NCBI GenBank assembly: GCA_013076295.1
Contig: RQOL01000824.1
Span: 1,984,001 to 2,048,000 of the forward strand
Direction of reading: 5' to 3'
From: Sanderia malayensis
Taxonomy: Eukaryota > Cnidaria > Scyphozoa > Semaeostomeae > Pelagiidae
Length of the DNA: 64,000 bases
The position numbers and the translations under genes are program-made. The notes below the pieces were generated by a model that did no database searches, was not told the origin of the DNA, and worked only from the letters and a program-made list of their open reading frames with translations. This document shows positions 42,586 to 53,681 of this stretch, piece by piece (within the stretch, counting starts at the first letter, position 1; the number at the start of each line of letters is the position of its first letter).

Positions 42586-43937
42586 TATGCAATTGAACCT
42601 CGATAAGTCGACTATACCGCTTAAGTCGAACTCCCACGATCTCGATCATTTTTGTGGCTACTGCCTCGATGAAGAGGCAGAGCCACTATGCTATCGTCTT
42701 GAGTGAGTGAGTGAGTGAGTGAAAGAAATTCGTTAATCACGAAGATTCTCGGTTTTTTCATCGTTAACGATTCTCGGTAACTATTGACAGTGTTTGTTCA
42801 TGGTAGGTCATCGTGTATTCTAGTTCTACTAGGAAGGCTGGCGCGCTTATTGTTTGCTTTAAAGAATATAAAGCAAAAAGACATGATGATTTGATGGTTA
42901 ATAGTCTTTATTTAGGTGATTGCTCGTTTTCATCGACATTGCCAAGGAAAATCGTGTCTCTCGACAAAAGGCCGACAAAAGGCCGACTGGCCGAATCGTC
43001 AACGTCAAGTCAAATTTCCAAACGCTTACGGTGGAAGAATTCCTTTTCGAAGCCGTGAAATCTCAATTAATTTTCTATTTGGTACCAGAAAATAACCAAG
43101 GTCAAAGCCGCAGCAGTCTTCGAATTTTGTTTCTCTTGATTTTGTCAAGACTTTTTTCAAAAGATTTCATCGAAGTGGCCTAAGTTGTTATCAGCTTATC
43201 GTAATATGCGAAAATTTTCGCATCGAGCGAAAAATTCGAAAATTCGTTTCAGGATGCTTAAATTTTATCAGAAATTCAGAATCACTATTTATTAGGCACT
43301 ATTAATCCTGTGACTGGTAACAAATTTATATTTTCATGAAAATATGTGGTTTTTCGTAGTTAAAAGAAAATCGTTGAAATATCATCACGAAAGGGGCATT
43401 CCCCTCGTGGCTTCTGCAAAAGCAAACAAGTGTAGAATATAATATCTCCGAACAATGGGGACTTCCATCATTCTTTTCAAGTTTCCTTGCGTTTTGGGCA
43501 GTCAGATCCCCCCTTAGAATTTGCTGATTTCGTTGATTTTAACAGCATTTTGGGCAGTTTTGCTGGAAATTTTGAAAAATTTGACCCTTTTGCCTTTTAT
43601 CAGAATTAGCAATTACCCAGTTGTTAAGTTGTATGCTTTGATCAGAAATTTTTTTAAAACGTTTTAATCAAATTCACTTTTCATCTCATTTGTCATTTCT
43701 TTTTGTCAAATAGTTAGAGCCTTGATACCCCATTTCTTTTTCAATGATGCCCCCATGTCCCCCCGATTATGCTCAACAATTTTCAGCTGGTGTTAGTTTT
43801 GAGCTTGTGCAGTAGCCACATGCAGTCCTTGACTGCCTATTTTTGTATTTCCCTTGGTTCTGTATGCTTTATTATGTGAACCTCGATAAATCGAACAACT
43901 TCTTGCCCTTGGGAGTTCGACTATCGAGGTTCAACTG
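42586..43937. mobile_element. Tigger-type MITE split by a second insertion
   Basis: The left half (42586-42654, ending CTCGATCATTTTTG) and right half (43839-43937, beginning ATTTTTGTATTTCCC) reconstitute an element like that at 32201-32363. Between them lies a 1184-base insert flanked by ATTTTTG on both sides. The right terminal repeat (GGGAGTTCGACTATCGAGGT) has lost a few bases relative to the intact copy. Confidence 0.85.
42655..43838. mobile_element. Inserted element with TGGCTACTGC inverted ends
   Basis: A 1184-base insert with a putative 7-8 base target duplication (ATTTTTG; CATTTTTG against TATTTTTG). The left end has TGGCTACTGCCTC folding onto GAGGCAGAGCCA. The right end has GCAGTAGCCACA, the complement of the left start, followed by a GCAGT-CCTTG-ACTGC hairpin. 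Inside are a GTGA run (about 42700-42721) and a half-copy of the GC-rich palindrome seen at 7265. No transposase is recognised; the 81- and 87-codon frames have no known motif. An 8-base duplication would suggest a hAT-like element, but the terminal bases do not clearly support that. Confidence 0.65.
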
Positions 43938-46758
43938 TTTTCCACCAGGCCACGCGGGTTGAAATTTATGCATAATCATCATGATTGTGTCAAGGTTATC
44001 GTAATCACAATCATGATTACAAATAACAATGATTCAAATCGTCAGTATTGGCAAGGTGAAAGCACGTTATAAAACACCTTGTCTAATTGACAACATAACA
44101 TTATATCTTGCGGTGTCTCTAACCCATATCCGTCAAGATTAATCAATAAATCAAATAAGAACCTTGTCAATAAATTACCCCTTGTTAACTTTGGAATTCT
44201 TCGAGTTTGACTATGCATGAGCAGAATTATTTTTAGAAAAGACCGTCTGTCAAATTTATCTCTGAATAAAGTTAATGAGGGGCTGGGGCATTTCGCAAGA
44301 TTAACTAGATGTAAATATTTTAAATGTGTTCTGCTCGGGTGCCTGTTCTGTTATGACATTGTTTGATAATGCAGCGTTTAGAAGAATGTATAGTAGCAAA
44401 TGAATTAAATCGGTTAAAATAAGGAAAAGAGTAGAATTGTTCTGTTTTGCCTTGACTGGCATATTGATAAGGTTGCGGTCCGGGTTGATGGTAGCAAGAA
44501 AACGTTTTTTTGTTCTGGTGGTTTGACTTTTGATAATTTGCTTTTGTCACTTTCGGGTTGAAACACCACGTTGATTGTAAATTTTGTGATGTTATGCAAA
44601 CAATGTATAGTTTACAACAGAGCAACAAAAAGTACAAGTTGATTTCGTGTAAGCTGTGACACGGGCAATTTCAAGTCAACATTTATTTTAAAAGGAGAGC
44701 AGCAGTTGCTCTCTCGCGATCGCCACAACATCTGATTGCTTCTCGAGCAAAGTTTCCTTGAAAATTCTATTTTTATTAGGCCCAGCACCGCGACCAAAGA
44801 CAGCCTTCTATCTAATTTCCTAAATTCAGCAAAACCTTCTATCTTTTATAAAGTGAAATGCATGTATTGGGAAAAATTCTCAATCAGATGTTTGAGACAG
44901 ATTCCTCTTCTATTATTGAAAATATCAAATTTTTCTCCAACTTAGTGCAGAAAAGATCCTTGCAAAGGAAAGGAAATTCAGATGTTTTGGTATTAATGGG
45001 TAAACAGCAGTTATAAATGTGTGGACTGGGTGATGAAATAGACGTATGTACACCAAAACACCAAGTCTGCACATTCAAACTATCACGTCAGACATAAACA
45101 ATTTTTCAAACAAAATTGGAGAACAAGAATCGTGAATAAGCAGATTGAAGATCGTCGCCACAATTTTATCCGCAGAGAGACTAAAGAAGCATCATAGTTT
45201 GTCGAGACGGGTCGCTTTTGTACTGAGTCTAGACACGTTCAATTGGCTACTGCCCAAAACATGGCCTACTGTTATCATTGGGTTTGAAAACGTTTCTGTT
45301 GAATACACCCGTGGTGTCATATGTGAAGCGAACAAACATTCTTTTGCCAAACAAGTTTTCTTTGACGTTAGAATCACCCATGTCGTGTGCTTGAGAAGTC
45401 AGCCCCATAAGCCGCAAGCCTTCATTCGCAAGTCCTAAGGCCGCTTACGAACAGAACGTGCAAATTTTCACACCATAATTAATCACTTTTCGCCTCGGTA
45501 GACAATAGAAAAAATTTCAGTCAATGAATGGAATTTTAACGCATTTTTGCTTAATCTCTATCATCTTGTACCGTGACGCATTTATTTTCACTCCTGCTTC
45601 CTCGTAAACTTTACACTGTATATTTTGTATACTATACATATAGTTTTATCTGAGTTTTATCGGCTCATTGATAAATATTGGTGCCAAAATTGTTAAATAT
45701 CACTTCACATTGTTGAATAACAATGCCTCGGGTCGCGCTGTTAATAATAAAAAATGTAAATAAAACTGATTATTCATCTTAAACCTTTGGAAAAGTGCCA
45801 GTCCAGTTTCTAGAAATTGATTAAAGAATTTTTCGAGTATAACCCTGTTCTGTCTGTGTCTGTATGTATATAGTATTCAAAATTTCCTGTTTAAAAAACC
45901 TTATTTGACCTTGTTGGGTCGAACTTTCGATAAAAAACAGCTTGCATTATTGAACAAGTTTTCTCGACAAGAACCCAAATGAATGCAGAAAGATACTTGG
46001 GCGGTTATTGGTGAGAGGGGCTTTGGAGTGAGAACCCTTGTTTTGGTCAGTTGTTTGATTGGTGTCTTTGAGCTATGTCCTGCTAATTTCCTTTTTGTCT
46101 CATTCAGCCAATCGTCAGGTGTCGGCCTATATGGACAAAGGTCCTGCTGTGATCGCATAGCAAGCTATTTTCAAACGCGAATTACTACAGCAGAACAACA
46201 TTATTTAGAGGCCTTGAAATTATGTTGATCGCAAAATATTCGTTGTCAATTTTATCGAGCTTGAGTTTACGTTTTCGTGAGGGAGAGATAGATATTGTTC
46301 ACTGGATTGGATAAGAAGCGTGTTTAGATATCGTGAAACAGAGCAGAGATCATTGTGAGCGCAAAGACTTAACAAGAATAGGCGATTCATGTCTGAGGAT
46401 TTTTATGACGCCTTCGTCTCAGACACTAACTAACTATTTTGGCTGACGGATACTGTCTGGGGCTAAATTGATTGTTGTGCAAGTAGCAGACAGACATGAG
46501 TTGTGTGTAACATGTATTTTGAAAACAGATGACAATTCGTTGAATATCGATTGATACGCTTTTGGAAACCTTATCATTTCAAGATATAGCGCATTTTTAA
46601 TATTAAAGACACGGTTTAATTGTTTGAGAAGAACAAGTTTATAGCCGAAGCGGGGACATCTCTTTCTGCGAGGTCAGAAACGTGTGGTCGGCCGTCGTGC
46701 GTGGTTTGGCTTGGTGTCCTAAATTTCGCATTGTTTATCGAAACTTGAAAGAAAGAAA
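43938..46758. other. Intergenic and SKI upstream region, no gene seen
   Basis: No convincing coding sequence. Frames of 61-105 codons (for example 44320-44637 minus and 45145-45438 plus) lack motifs. Several GATTATGATTGTGATTACGATAACC-like palindromic stretches occur at about 43970-44030. The last few hundred bases should contain the SKI promoter and 5' UTR, but no clear element was identified. Confidence 0.5.
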
Positions 46759-49098
46759 ATGTCTGCCTCTCACTCGATGGTGGATGTCCGTATACAACGT
46801 GAATCAGCTCGAGATACTTTACTGGATTTAATTTTAAAGAAATATAACCAAGCTTCGAGAGATTCAATTCGCGGACCTGTAGCAACAAAATCGGATCTGA
46901 AGGCCTTCAGGATCGGGGCTGCTAACTCGAGGAAAGAGCAAAAAGATTATCGTTACAAGAAAGAGCCGGATTCAAATAAACTTCGAGATACGATTTTGGA
47001 TGGCAATACTGTTGGATGTTTCAGCTATGGCGGTGAAAAACGTCTATGTTTCACTGAGCTAGTTCAAAATGTCTTAAAGGACTACAACGTTCATGAGATT
47101 TTCAGTCGAAGGGACGAGCTATTAATATTTTGCTCAAAATGTACTCCGCAACAACTCGACTCGTTGAAATTGGCTGGGATTTTGCCATGGACGTCAACAT
47201 CTAGTAATTTGATCAGCAAAAGTGATGCTTACAGACTCTGGGGAAGTTTGTATGGATCCCGTGCCCCAAAAGTTGATCCGAAAATTCGTATGCGAAACAC
47301 GTTGAATTTCGAGGTTTATCACGAGTGTTTTGGTGGCTGTGTGGGCCTGTTTGAGCCAGAACTTTATACAGAACCTACATCGCAGTGCATTCGCTGTACA
47401 GAATGTAATGGCCTATTTTCAACGAAAAAATTTGTCTCACACAATCATACATCGTTTGATGAAGTTCACACATGTCATTGGGGCTTCGAGAGTTCACGTT
47501 GGAGGGCCTATCTGATGTTGGTTGAACAAAAGCCGACGAGAGAATTGATTTTTCTTTGGGACAGTATAAAGAGTAAATTCAATAGCAATCGTTCTAAGAA
47601 AACAACACCTGTAGATGGGGCAGAAGATCCTGATTTTGTCGCGTTTATCAAATCACCAGAAAGAAAGAAGACGACTTTTTCGCCCATTGAAACGCTGAGA
47701 ATTGACAGGGAGGCCCGTCTTTCTTCATCTGACACAGATTCTTCAGACGGCGGTAGGCCTCCCTCAGCCAACGAATTCAAAGATGTCAGCAGACAGTCCG
47801 CGTTTCACCCCTGGTCTCCCACAAACAACAAAAGCTTATCAACCCAACAGCGTGTTGACATTGAAAACTCCAGCCAAAGCCGTTTTATTTTCCCGTCATC
47901 CGCAAGCAAAGATAGCCACATGAGTGCCACTCCAAAGCCCGCTAGCCATTCATTTCCGAGTCGAGTTAGCTATCAGCCCACATCTAACCTGGCTGTTGTC
48001 CATGCACAGTGCGGCTGTCCAGCCCCTGGCCCCCTTGGGGCATCCCCGATGTATTTATCATGTCAACAATGCAAGAATGCCGCTGCATCGGCCTCGTGTA
48101 CAGGGCTTCAGCTATTGGCACAAAAAGCATCGGAAAGACCGGGGGAAATTGATAACGCCGGGCTGGAAGCGGGCGGGCAGGGTAGCTGCCAATCTGGCTG
48201 TGAATTGTGTCAGAATCAAAGATCACACAACACGACAGACGGCTTGGAAAGTATGGTAGAAAACATACTGAGGAAATACATGTCGTCCGAAGTGAAGCAA
48301 CCGAATATCAGTGATGTGAGTCATTTGTTGGCGAGCGAGCTGAAGAGATTGCATTTGACCGAAGAGGAGAAAATCCGAGAACTGTCCCTGCAGAACCAGC
48401 GTCTTCAAACGGAGTTGCATTTGATGAAGATTAATTGTGATAAAAAATACTCGGAATCGATGGAAACGAAGAGGAGGGTTGAACAAGAGTTGGAAGTTGT
48501 ACAACGCGAACACCAGAAGGACATTGCCAGGTTCAATAGAATCACATGGGAGTTTCAACAGGAGGTAAACAGACATAAGATGGGAAACGAGAATGCTGAC
48601 ACGAAGGAAACAATAGAAGCATTGAAGAAAGAAGGAATCATATTGAATGCACAGCTGGAACAAAGCCAAATTGAAAAGGAGAATTTACGCAAACAACTGC
48701 AAAGTTTATGGCATGGTGGCAGCTCATTTGGCAGTGGTGCCAGTAGGCCAAGCAGCAGTCACCATCATCATCATTATCAACAACAACAACAACAACAACA
48801 ACAGCAAAGGTCGATGAATTCGAGTATGGATGTTGATTATCCACCTGCTCATAGTATCGTGCGACATTTCCCGCTGCACTTGAAGAGAGAGTCGGAAGAA
48901 CCGATGGAGAACTGTGGTGGCAGTAAAGCTCAAAGCTCCTCCACACTTGCCCCAATTGAGCAGCATCGCAGTAGCTCATCGTCAGCTGTGGTGACGAACG
49001 AGAAGCCAAATGTTATCAAGTTTACTGAAGACTCGAAGAAGGGAATTGTTGATATTCTGGAAAGTTCTGAAGAGAGTGATATTGAGATTGAAACTTGA
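46759..49098 (+). CDS. SKI: SKI/SnoN-family transcriptional corepressor
   Basis: A single-exon frame of 779 aa. SKI and SnoN (SKIL) bind SMAD complexes in the nucleus and recruit NCoR/HDAC to silence TGF-beta/BMP targets. Residues about 78-165 are the SKI/SNO/DAC domain (VGCFSYGGEKRLCF, LPQ-loop region replaced by VQNVLKD, CTPQQLDSLKLAGILPW). Residues about 185-265 are the zinc-containing SAND-like SMAD4-binding domain, with the Cys/His set CxRCxxC...HxH...HTCHWG and SSRWRAYL. A low-complexity Ser/Pro linker includes a cysteine-rich patch (residues about 415-495). Residues about 530-655 form a long coiled coil, followed by HHHHH and a Q10-type run and an acidic C-terminus (SSEESDIEIE). This is the cellular gene: the full C-terminal coiled coil is present, and nothing viral flanks it. 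Vertebrate SKI genes are multi-exon, so the lack of introns here is notable. Confidence 0.95.
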   Translation: MSASHSMVDVRIQRESARDTLLDLILKKYNQASRDSIRGPVATKSDLKAFRIGAANSRKEQKDYRYKKEPDSNKLRDTILDGNTVGCFSYGGEKRLCFTELVQNVLKDYNVHEIFSRRDELLIFCSKCTPQQLDSLKLAGILPWTSTSSNLISKSDAYRLWGSLYGSRAPKVDPKIRMRNTLNFEVYHECFGGCVGLFEPELYTEPTSQCIRCTECNGLFSTKKFVSHNHTSFDEVHTCHWGFESSRWRAYLMLVEQKPTRELIFLWDSIKSKFNSNRSKKTTPVDGAEDPDFVAFIKSPERKKTTFSPIETLRIDREARLSSSDTDSSDGGRPPSANEFKDVSRQSAFHPWSPTNNKSLSTQQRVDIENSSQSRFIFPSSASKDSHMSATPKPASHSFPSRVSYQPTSNLAVVHAQCGCPAPGPLGASPMYLSCQQCKNAAASASCTGLQLLAQKASERPGEIDNAGLEAGGQGSCQSGCELCQNQRSHNTTDGLESMVENILRKYMSSEVKQPNISDVSHLLASELKRLHLTEEEKIRELSLQNQRLQTELHLMKINCDKKYSESMETKRRVEQELEVVQREHQKDIARFNRITWEFQQEVNRHKMGNENADTKETIEALKKEGIILNAQLEQSQIEKENLRKQLQSLWHGGSSFGSGASRPSSSHHHHHYQQQQQQQQQQRSMNSSMDVDYPPAHSIVRHFPLHLKRESEEPMENCGGSKAQSSSTLAPIEQHRSSSSSAVVTNEKPNVIKFTEDSKKGIVDILESSEESDIEIET

Positions 49099-52000
49099 GG
49101 CATGAAACTTCAGGTATATATATATTATGTATGTACATCATTGAATTTTATCGTTAATTAGGCTTATACAGGGTATATTGTTTTGTTTTTCATGGGTAAT
49201 TCAAGCTTAGCGCGCTCGCAAATGGTTGCTTGCGAAAGGAGGCCTTATGAAGGGTGGGAAATTAATCACTAGGTATCCGTCCATGTATCTTTGTTTGTAT
49301 TAACATGACTTATTGCCCGCTATATGCATTGAATTGGATGATTTAATACGTGGGTCGTTTGTTCGAATTTCGAATGGTCGTTTGTTCGAATTTCAATGAT
49401 TTATCAACCGGTTTCGAACTCGTTCCGCAAACAAATATCGTTTTGTTTTTGAATTTGTGAGGAAATAAGTCCTGCCATTTTTACAACAAGGCGAACTCAC
49501 CAGGCTTGATGAATGCACAAGTTGAGATTGAACATCAACTGTAAAAGTCAAATCCTGATTTTCACACAGGGTATTGTATCACCCAATCAAAACGCTCACT
49601 ATATCTTCCAGCCAATCAAATTGTATTAGCAGTCCCTTGGCAACACAGCTAATTAATACCAACCATTGCTTTGAAAATTAACTTTTTATTTCTTGGGAAA
49701 TTGTAAATAGAAATTTAAGTTTTTACGAGAATATTTGAATTTTGTTAGACGAATTCATTTCTATCGTTACGTCATCCAACACATTTGCTCGACAAAGCAC
49801 CTTGGGCCCACTGTAACCCATCCTAGGGGCTTGTTACGGCAGTATATACCCATTTCACACATTTGATTATAGCTGAAGTTGAAATTTAGGCTCGGGTTGT
49901 TATTGGGGGTTATGCCCCTCTATCTTAGAAATATTTTGCTTTTATGAAGTAAGTTTTTATTAAGACTTGAACCTAACTAAGACGCGAATCTTCAAGATCC
50001 CTTTCCAGCCGGCGGCTACTTGATGTGTCATTCATAGTTTTGATGTTTTGATTCTATATAACATTATCACCCGTGTTGATAAACTTCATCTGTTGACTTT
50101 GAATGGCTGAAATTATAAGCTTGCCGGATGTGAAAGGGGGACTGATTGGTTTTTTGTATATTATTTGCTTTAAAAACGTCATGTAAAAGTTAATGTGGAG
50201 CTCTGTTGTAGGTAAACATTAGTAGAAATTATTTAGAAATGTAGTGTAGGACGAATTTAATCAGCTTTGCATCATCGTGTACTCAGATCGTCACTCAAAT
50301 GAAGTATTTATTCATCTTTCCTCTTCTACTCTTTTGTTAATATCAAGGCCTTCGGGGCGACTTTGATGCTATTGGGGAGGCAGGCGACACCATAGAATCA
50401 TGGGCGACACCCAGCGTACATGGGGGTCTTGTTGGGGCCCCCAAGGGTGGGGGCATTTGAGACTGCGACCTGATAACACCTCAGACCTCCACTTTGATCA
50501 ACAGTTTCATTGATAAACAAAGGTTGATATTTTGGTGTCTGTTTAGAATGTTCGTAAATGGGGGTAAAAAGAAACATTAATACTGAAGCCCAGGTCCCTA
50601 TCATGACATTCCGCAGGTGTTATCAATAATTGATTACAATAGCACTACCCACGTGACACGAATTCTTTCGAGGCAAGCAATCTCAGACCTCAGGAACTGC
50701 TCGCGCCAAGTCTCCTCCAATACACCACTGGAATGTCATGCATTCTATTTCATCACCAGCCTATGTCGCTGCGGAGCAGTACGAGAGAGCGCAGCGCAGG
50801 AGCCAATGCATTTTTAAGAATAAAAGATGGCTATTTTTAGTTTCGACAGGATTTGAAGAGTCTGACAAGACTGTTGCAATGCACCACCATTCCACCATAT
50901 AAACGAGTATATAGTCGTACATTTTCACATAATACTTCACGCCCGTTTGCCTAATTAAGCCAACCACGTGCATCGCCTTCCTCTCTTGGTGACAATACTT
51001 TCTAATTGCTTCCTTAATTAATTGATTTATAACTTAAATCGACCTTACCGCCTTGCTCTTAAATGCATTCTCGGCATGACCGGATTGCCATATTTGTCCA
51101 AATTGGAACATTAGGTTATGTTACTGCATTGAAGTTCGCATTCTGAAGAGGTCTCTCGTGGCTTGTCTAAAGTATGTCTGTCGCATGACGTATGTCTGTC
51201 TGACGCGTGTAATCCAGCCTGTCGTGTGCGGAGCTCAACGTTTACAACCTGATCGTTACTTTATCCAACGTCTGCGACTGAGTCTATCTATCAGTTCCCA
51301 GTGTCTGGCTGCCATGCCATGTTGAGGTTACGGTTACGCTAAGATAATAAGCACAATCAGTATTAGTTGTCTGCTACGTATTCGCTATCGAAATGCACCA
51401 TTAACACATTTGCCACTGCATCAAGTCTTGCTATCATTATTAAAATGCAATATTGACTGGCATTTTTGTTTGTAATTTGTCTGGGGTGCGAGCCGATCGT
51501 GCTAGACTGGCGAACAGAGTCAGCCATGACAGCCCCCGCGTGCAATTGACGGCCAGTCTTTTTGTCCACCGGCGGAGCGGTTTTGCGGTTCGTAAACCGA
51601 CCGCTGCGGTGAAAGCTGAGACTGTGTCACGGATTACTTTTGAATAATTGTAACCAATTCCAGAATTTTGGTCAGCCGAAGCATAGACCAGAATTGAAAA
51701 GCATCGACATAAGTCGAGTATTTTGAGACAGTATTATTGAAGGAGAAACAAAGAGATTTTTATCGCCATTCTGTTGTGGCTACTCAAGTATGATTTAATA
51801 GAATGAATATATGTCCCCTTTTATCGTCTTATTGTCAGTAAGCTGTCTTTCGGATAAATCCAATTTCAAATTATTTCTTATGTCTGCAAAGTACAATAAG
51901 CCTATAATTCATTAGAACAATCTTATCTATCACCCCCGACTCGTGTCTTAGTCATAAACAAGCTCAATGCTAATCACTTCGCAACCAGGGGGGGTTGTCC

Positions 52001-53681
52001 CGCGAGGAAGAGATGCAGTTGCTGGGCACGCTTGTTTCTTACCGATTTGCAGTGGCTCACCCACAAACTCTTTTATAAAACAGCACTTAGCACTAAGAGG
52101 TTCTTAATTTCCATGACAATTTCGGCACTCTAGTTTAAAAGGTTTCTTAATTGGCTTCTTATCTTTGGGATCTAAAATTACCTTGTTGTCTTGAAGTTGA
52201 GTGTTGTTTATGTCTGATCACTTTCTGGGATGGATGAGTAACACACATTCCGCCTTTGCGTGTGATCAGAGAAAATTTATTATTTAATGCACCACGTTTT
52301 TGCATTTAGTTGAACTTCGTTTTATTTTTAGCACGGGTTAGACTTGCTTCAAGTCCATTTCGTGTTTCAGGCACAGAAAGGGAACTGCGGAGGAGGGAAA
52401 AAGAAAAACTATAGCGAAATAGACTTGGCTGTTCATGAATAATTGGTGATCTCAAGTGATTCAACAATTCCATTATCAATCTGCATTCTGAACTGCCATT
52501 TTTCTCCTCCGCAGTTCTGAAACACGAAATAGACTTGGAGCAAGTCTAAAGGCGGGTGGACTTAACTCTTTCGTGTATCTTTAAGAGAATGTACCTTCTC
52601 CCATTTTCTTGGAATGAAAAAGAAATATCGAACTTGCAATCGAAATCCCCGATTTAGTAAGCTGCATATACCTAATTGCATTCGAAGGAACTAGCCAACC
52701 AGCACACTGTTCTGAATGACGAAATCTAAAATACCCAGAATTCATTGTGAGCTCAAATCAAGCGCCCAATTAATAGCGATGATAATATCAAAATCCCAGC
52801 TGGATTCTATGCAGTAGCAAAAAGTACACGAAGCAAATATTCCACGCGGAAACGATAAGAGAGGAGATACGAAATATTTTATCAATTATTGCTTTTCTTT
52901 TGAAGATAGTGAAAACACTTCATTCAACGTTGCCAGATTATTCTTATCTGATTTGAAAATTGGCTGAAATCCTGCTTAGCTCCGCCTACAAGGCCAATCT
53001 TTGGGTGTTGAATTCACGAAAAGCTTCATATATGCCCAGCTTTACTGGATAAAAACCGGAGAAATATAGATCCTGCGGTTCTAAGCTATTTAACATTATA
53101 TCTAATCATGTTGGAAAGTTTACACCCATTTTGACGAGCTGGATGGGGTGATATTATGAAGTTGAGAAACGAGCATAAAATTCTCTGCGGTGACCGGTAT
53201 TGCACTACATGCAGCATGAATTCTCACAAAGCAACGAAATAATTCTGATGTTAAAGAGATTTTAAAGAAAGTTTTCAAAACGAGGCAAGCCTCGGGCAAC
53301 AGAGGCTTTCGACTCATAAGCAGAGCTTCAAAGTTTAGGAGTTCTTGATGCATAAAACAGTATGCACAGGAGAACCTTTTACACGGTATTTCACCAGGAT
53401 TTTTCACCGGGGGATGTCGGCGAAAACGCGCACAACAATCCTCCTTAGCTACTACGGGGGGCCAGACTGGGGCTCAGGGGGCAAATTTCAATGACAATGT
53501 AAACAATGTTCTGGCCTTTTATGTGTGCCAGTAGTATTCGTTCAAAAGTATCTGATTCATGAAGTACTTCGCTCTTTGCATTTATAGGAAGCTATTTCAA
53601 TGTACAATAAAGAAATGCCTGGAAACATATTTACAATAACAAAAACTAGAAGAGCAGAAATGGTTGAATTATGCAAGGTTA
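49099..53681. other. Intergenic, one MITE, no gene seen
   Basis: A long gene-poor gap between SKI (plus) and CEP19 (minus), which converge. Frames up to 95 codons (53120-53407 minus) carry no recognisable motif. The GTCGTTTGTTCGAATTTC motif is duplicated at about 49353-49393. A G+C-richer patch lies at about 51480-51620. The inverted-repeat element at 52338-52549 is listed separately. Confidence 0.5.
52338..52549. mobile_element. MITE with TTAGACTTG inverted ends
   Basis: The left arm (TTAGACTTGCTTCAAGTC, CATTTCGTGTTTCAG, then AACTGCGGAGGAG) is matched in reverse by CTCCTCCGCAGTT, CTGAAACACGAAAT and AGACTTGGAGCAAGTCTAA. The arms are about 55-60 bases with a 10-base gap in the left one. The total is 212 bases and there is no coding capacity. 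Confidence 0.82.

Noticed and set aside
42813..43183. Possible transposase fragments in the nested insert
   Set aside because: The 81- and 87-codon frames show no DDE, zinc-finger or other motif I can name.
45145..45438. 97-codon plus-strand frame upstream of SKI
   Set aside because: No homology recognised, no splice continuity and an ordinary composition. Probably chance.
46759..49098. Transduced viral v-ski instead of a cellular gene
   Set aside because: The full N-terminal and C-terminal regions are present and there are no LTRs or viral genes nearby.
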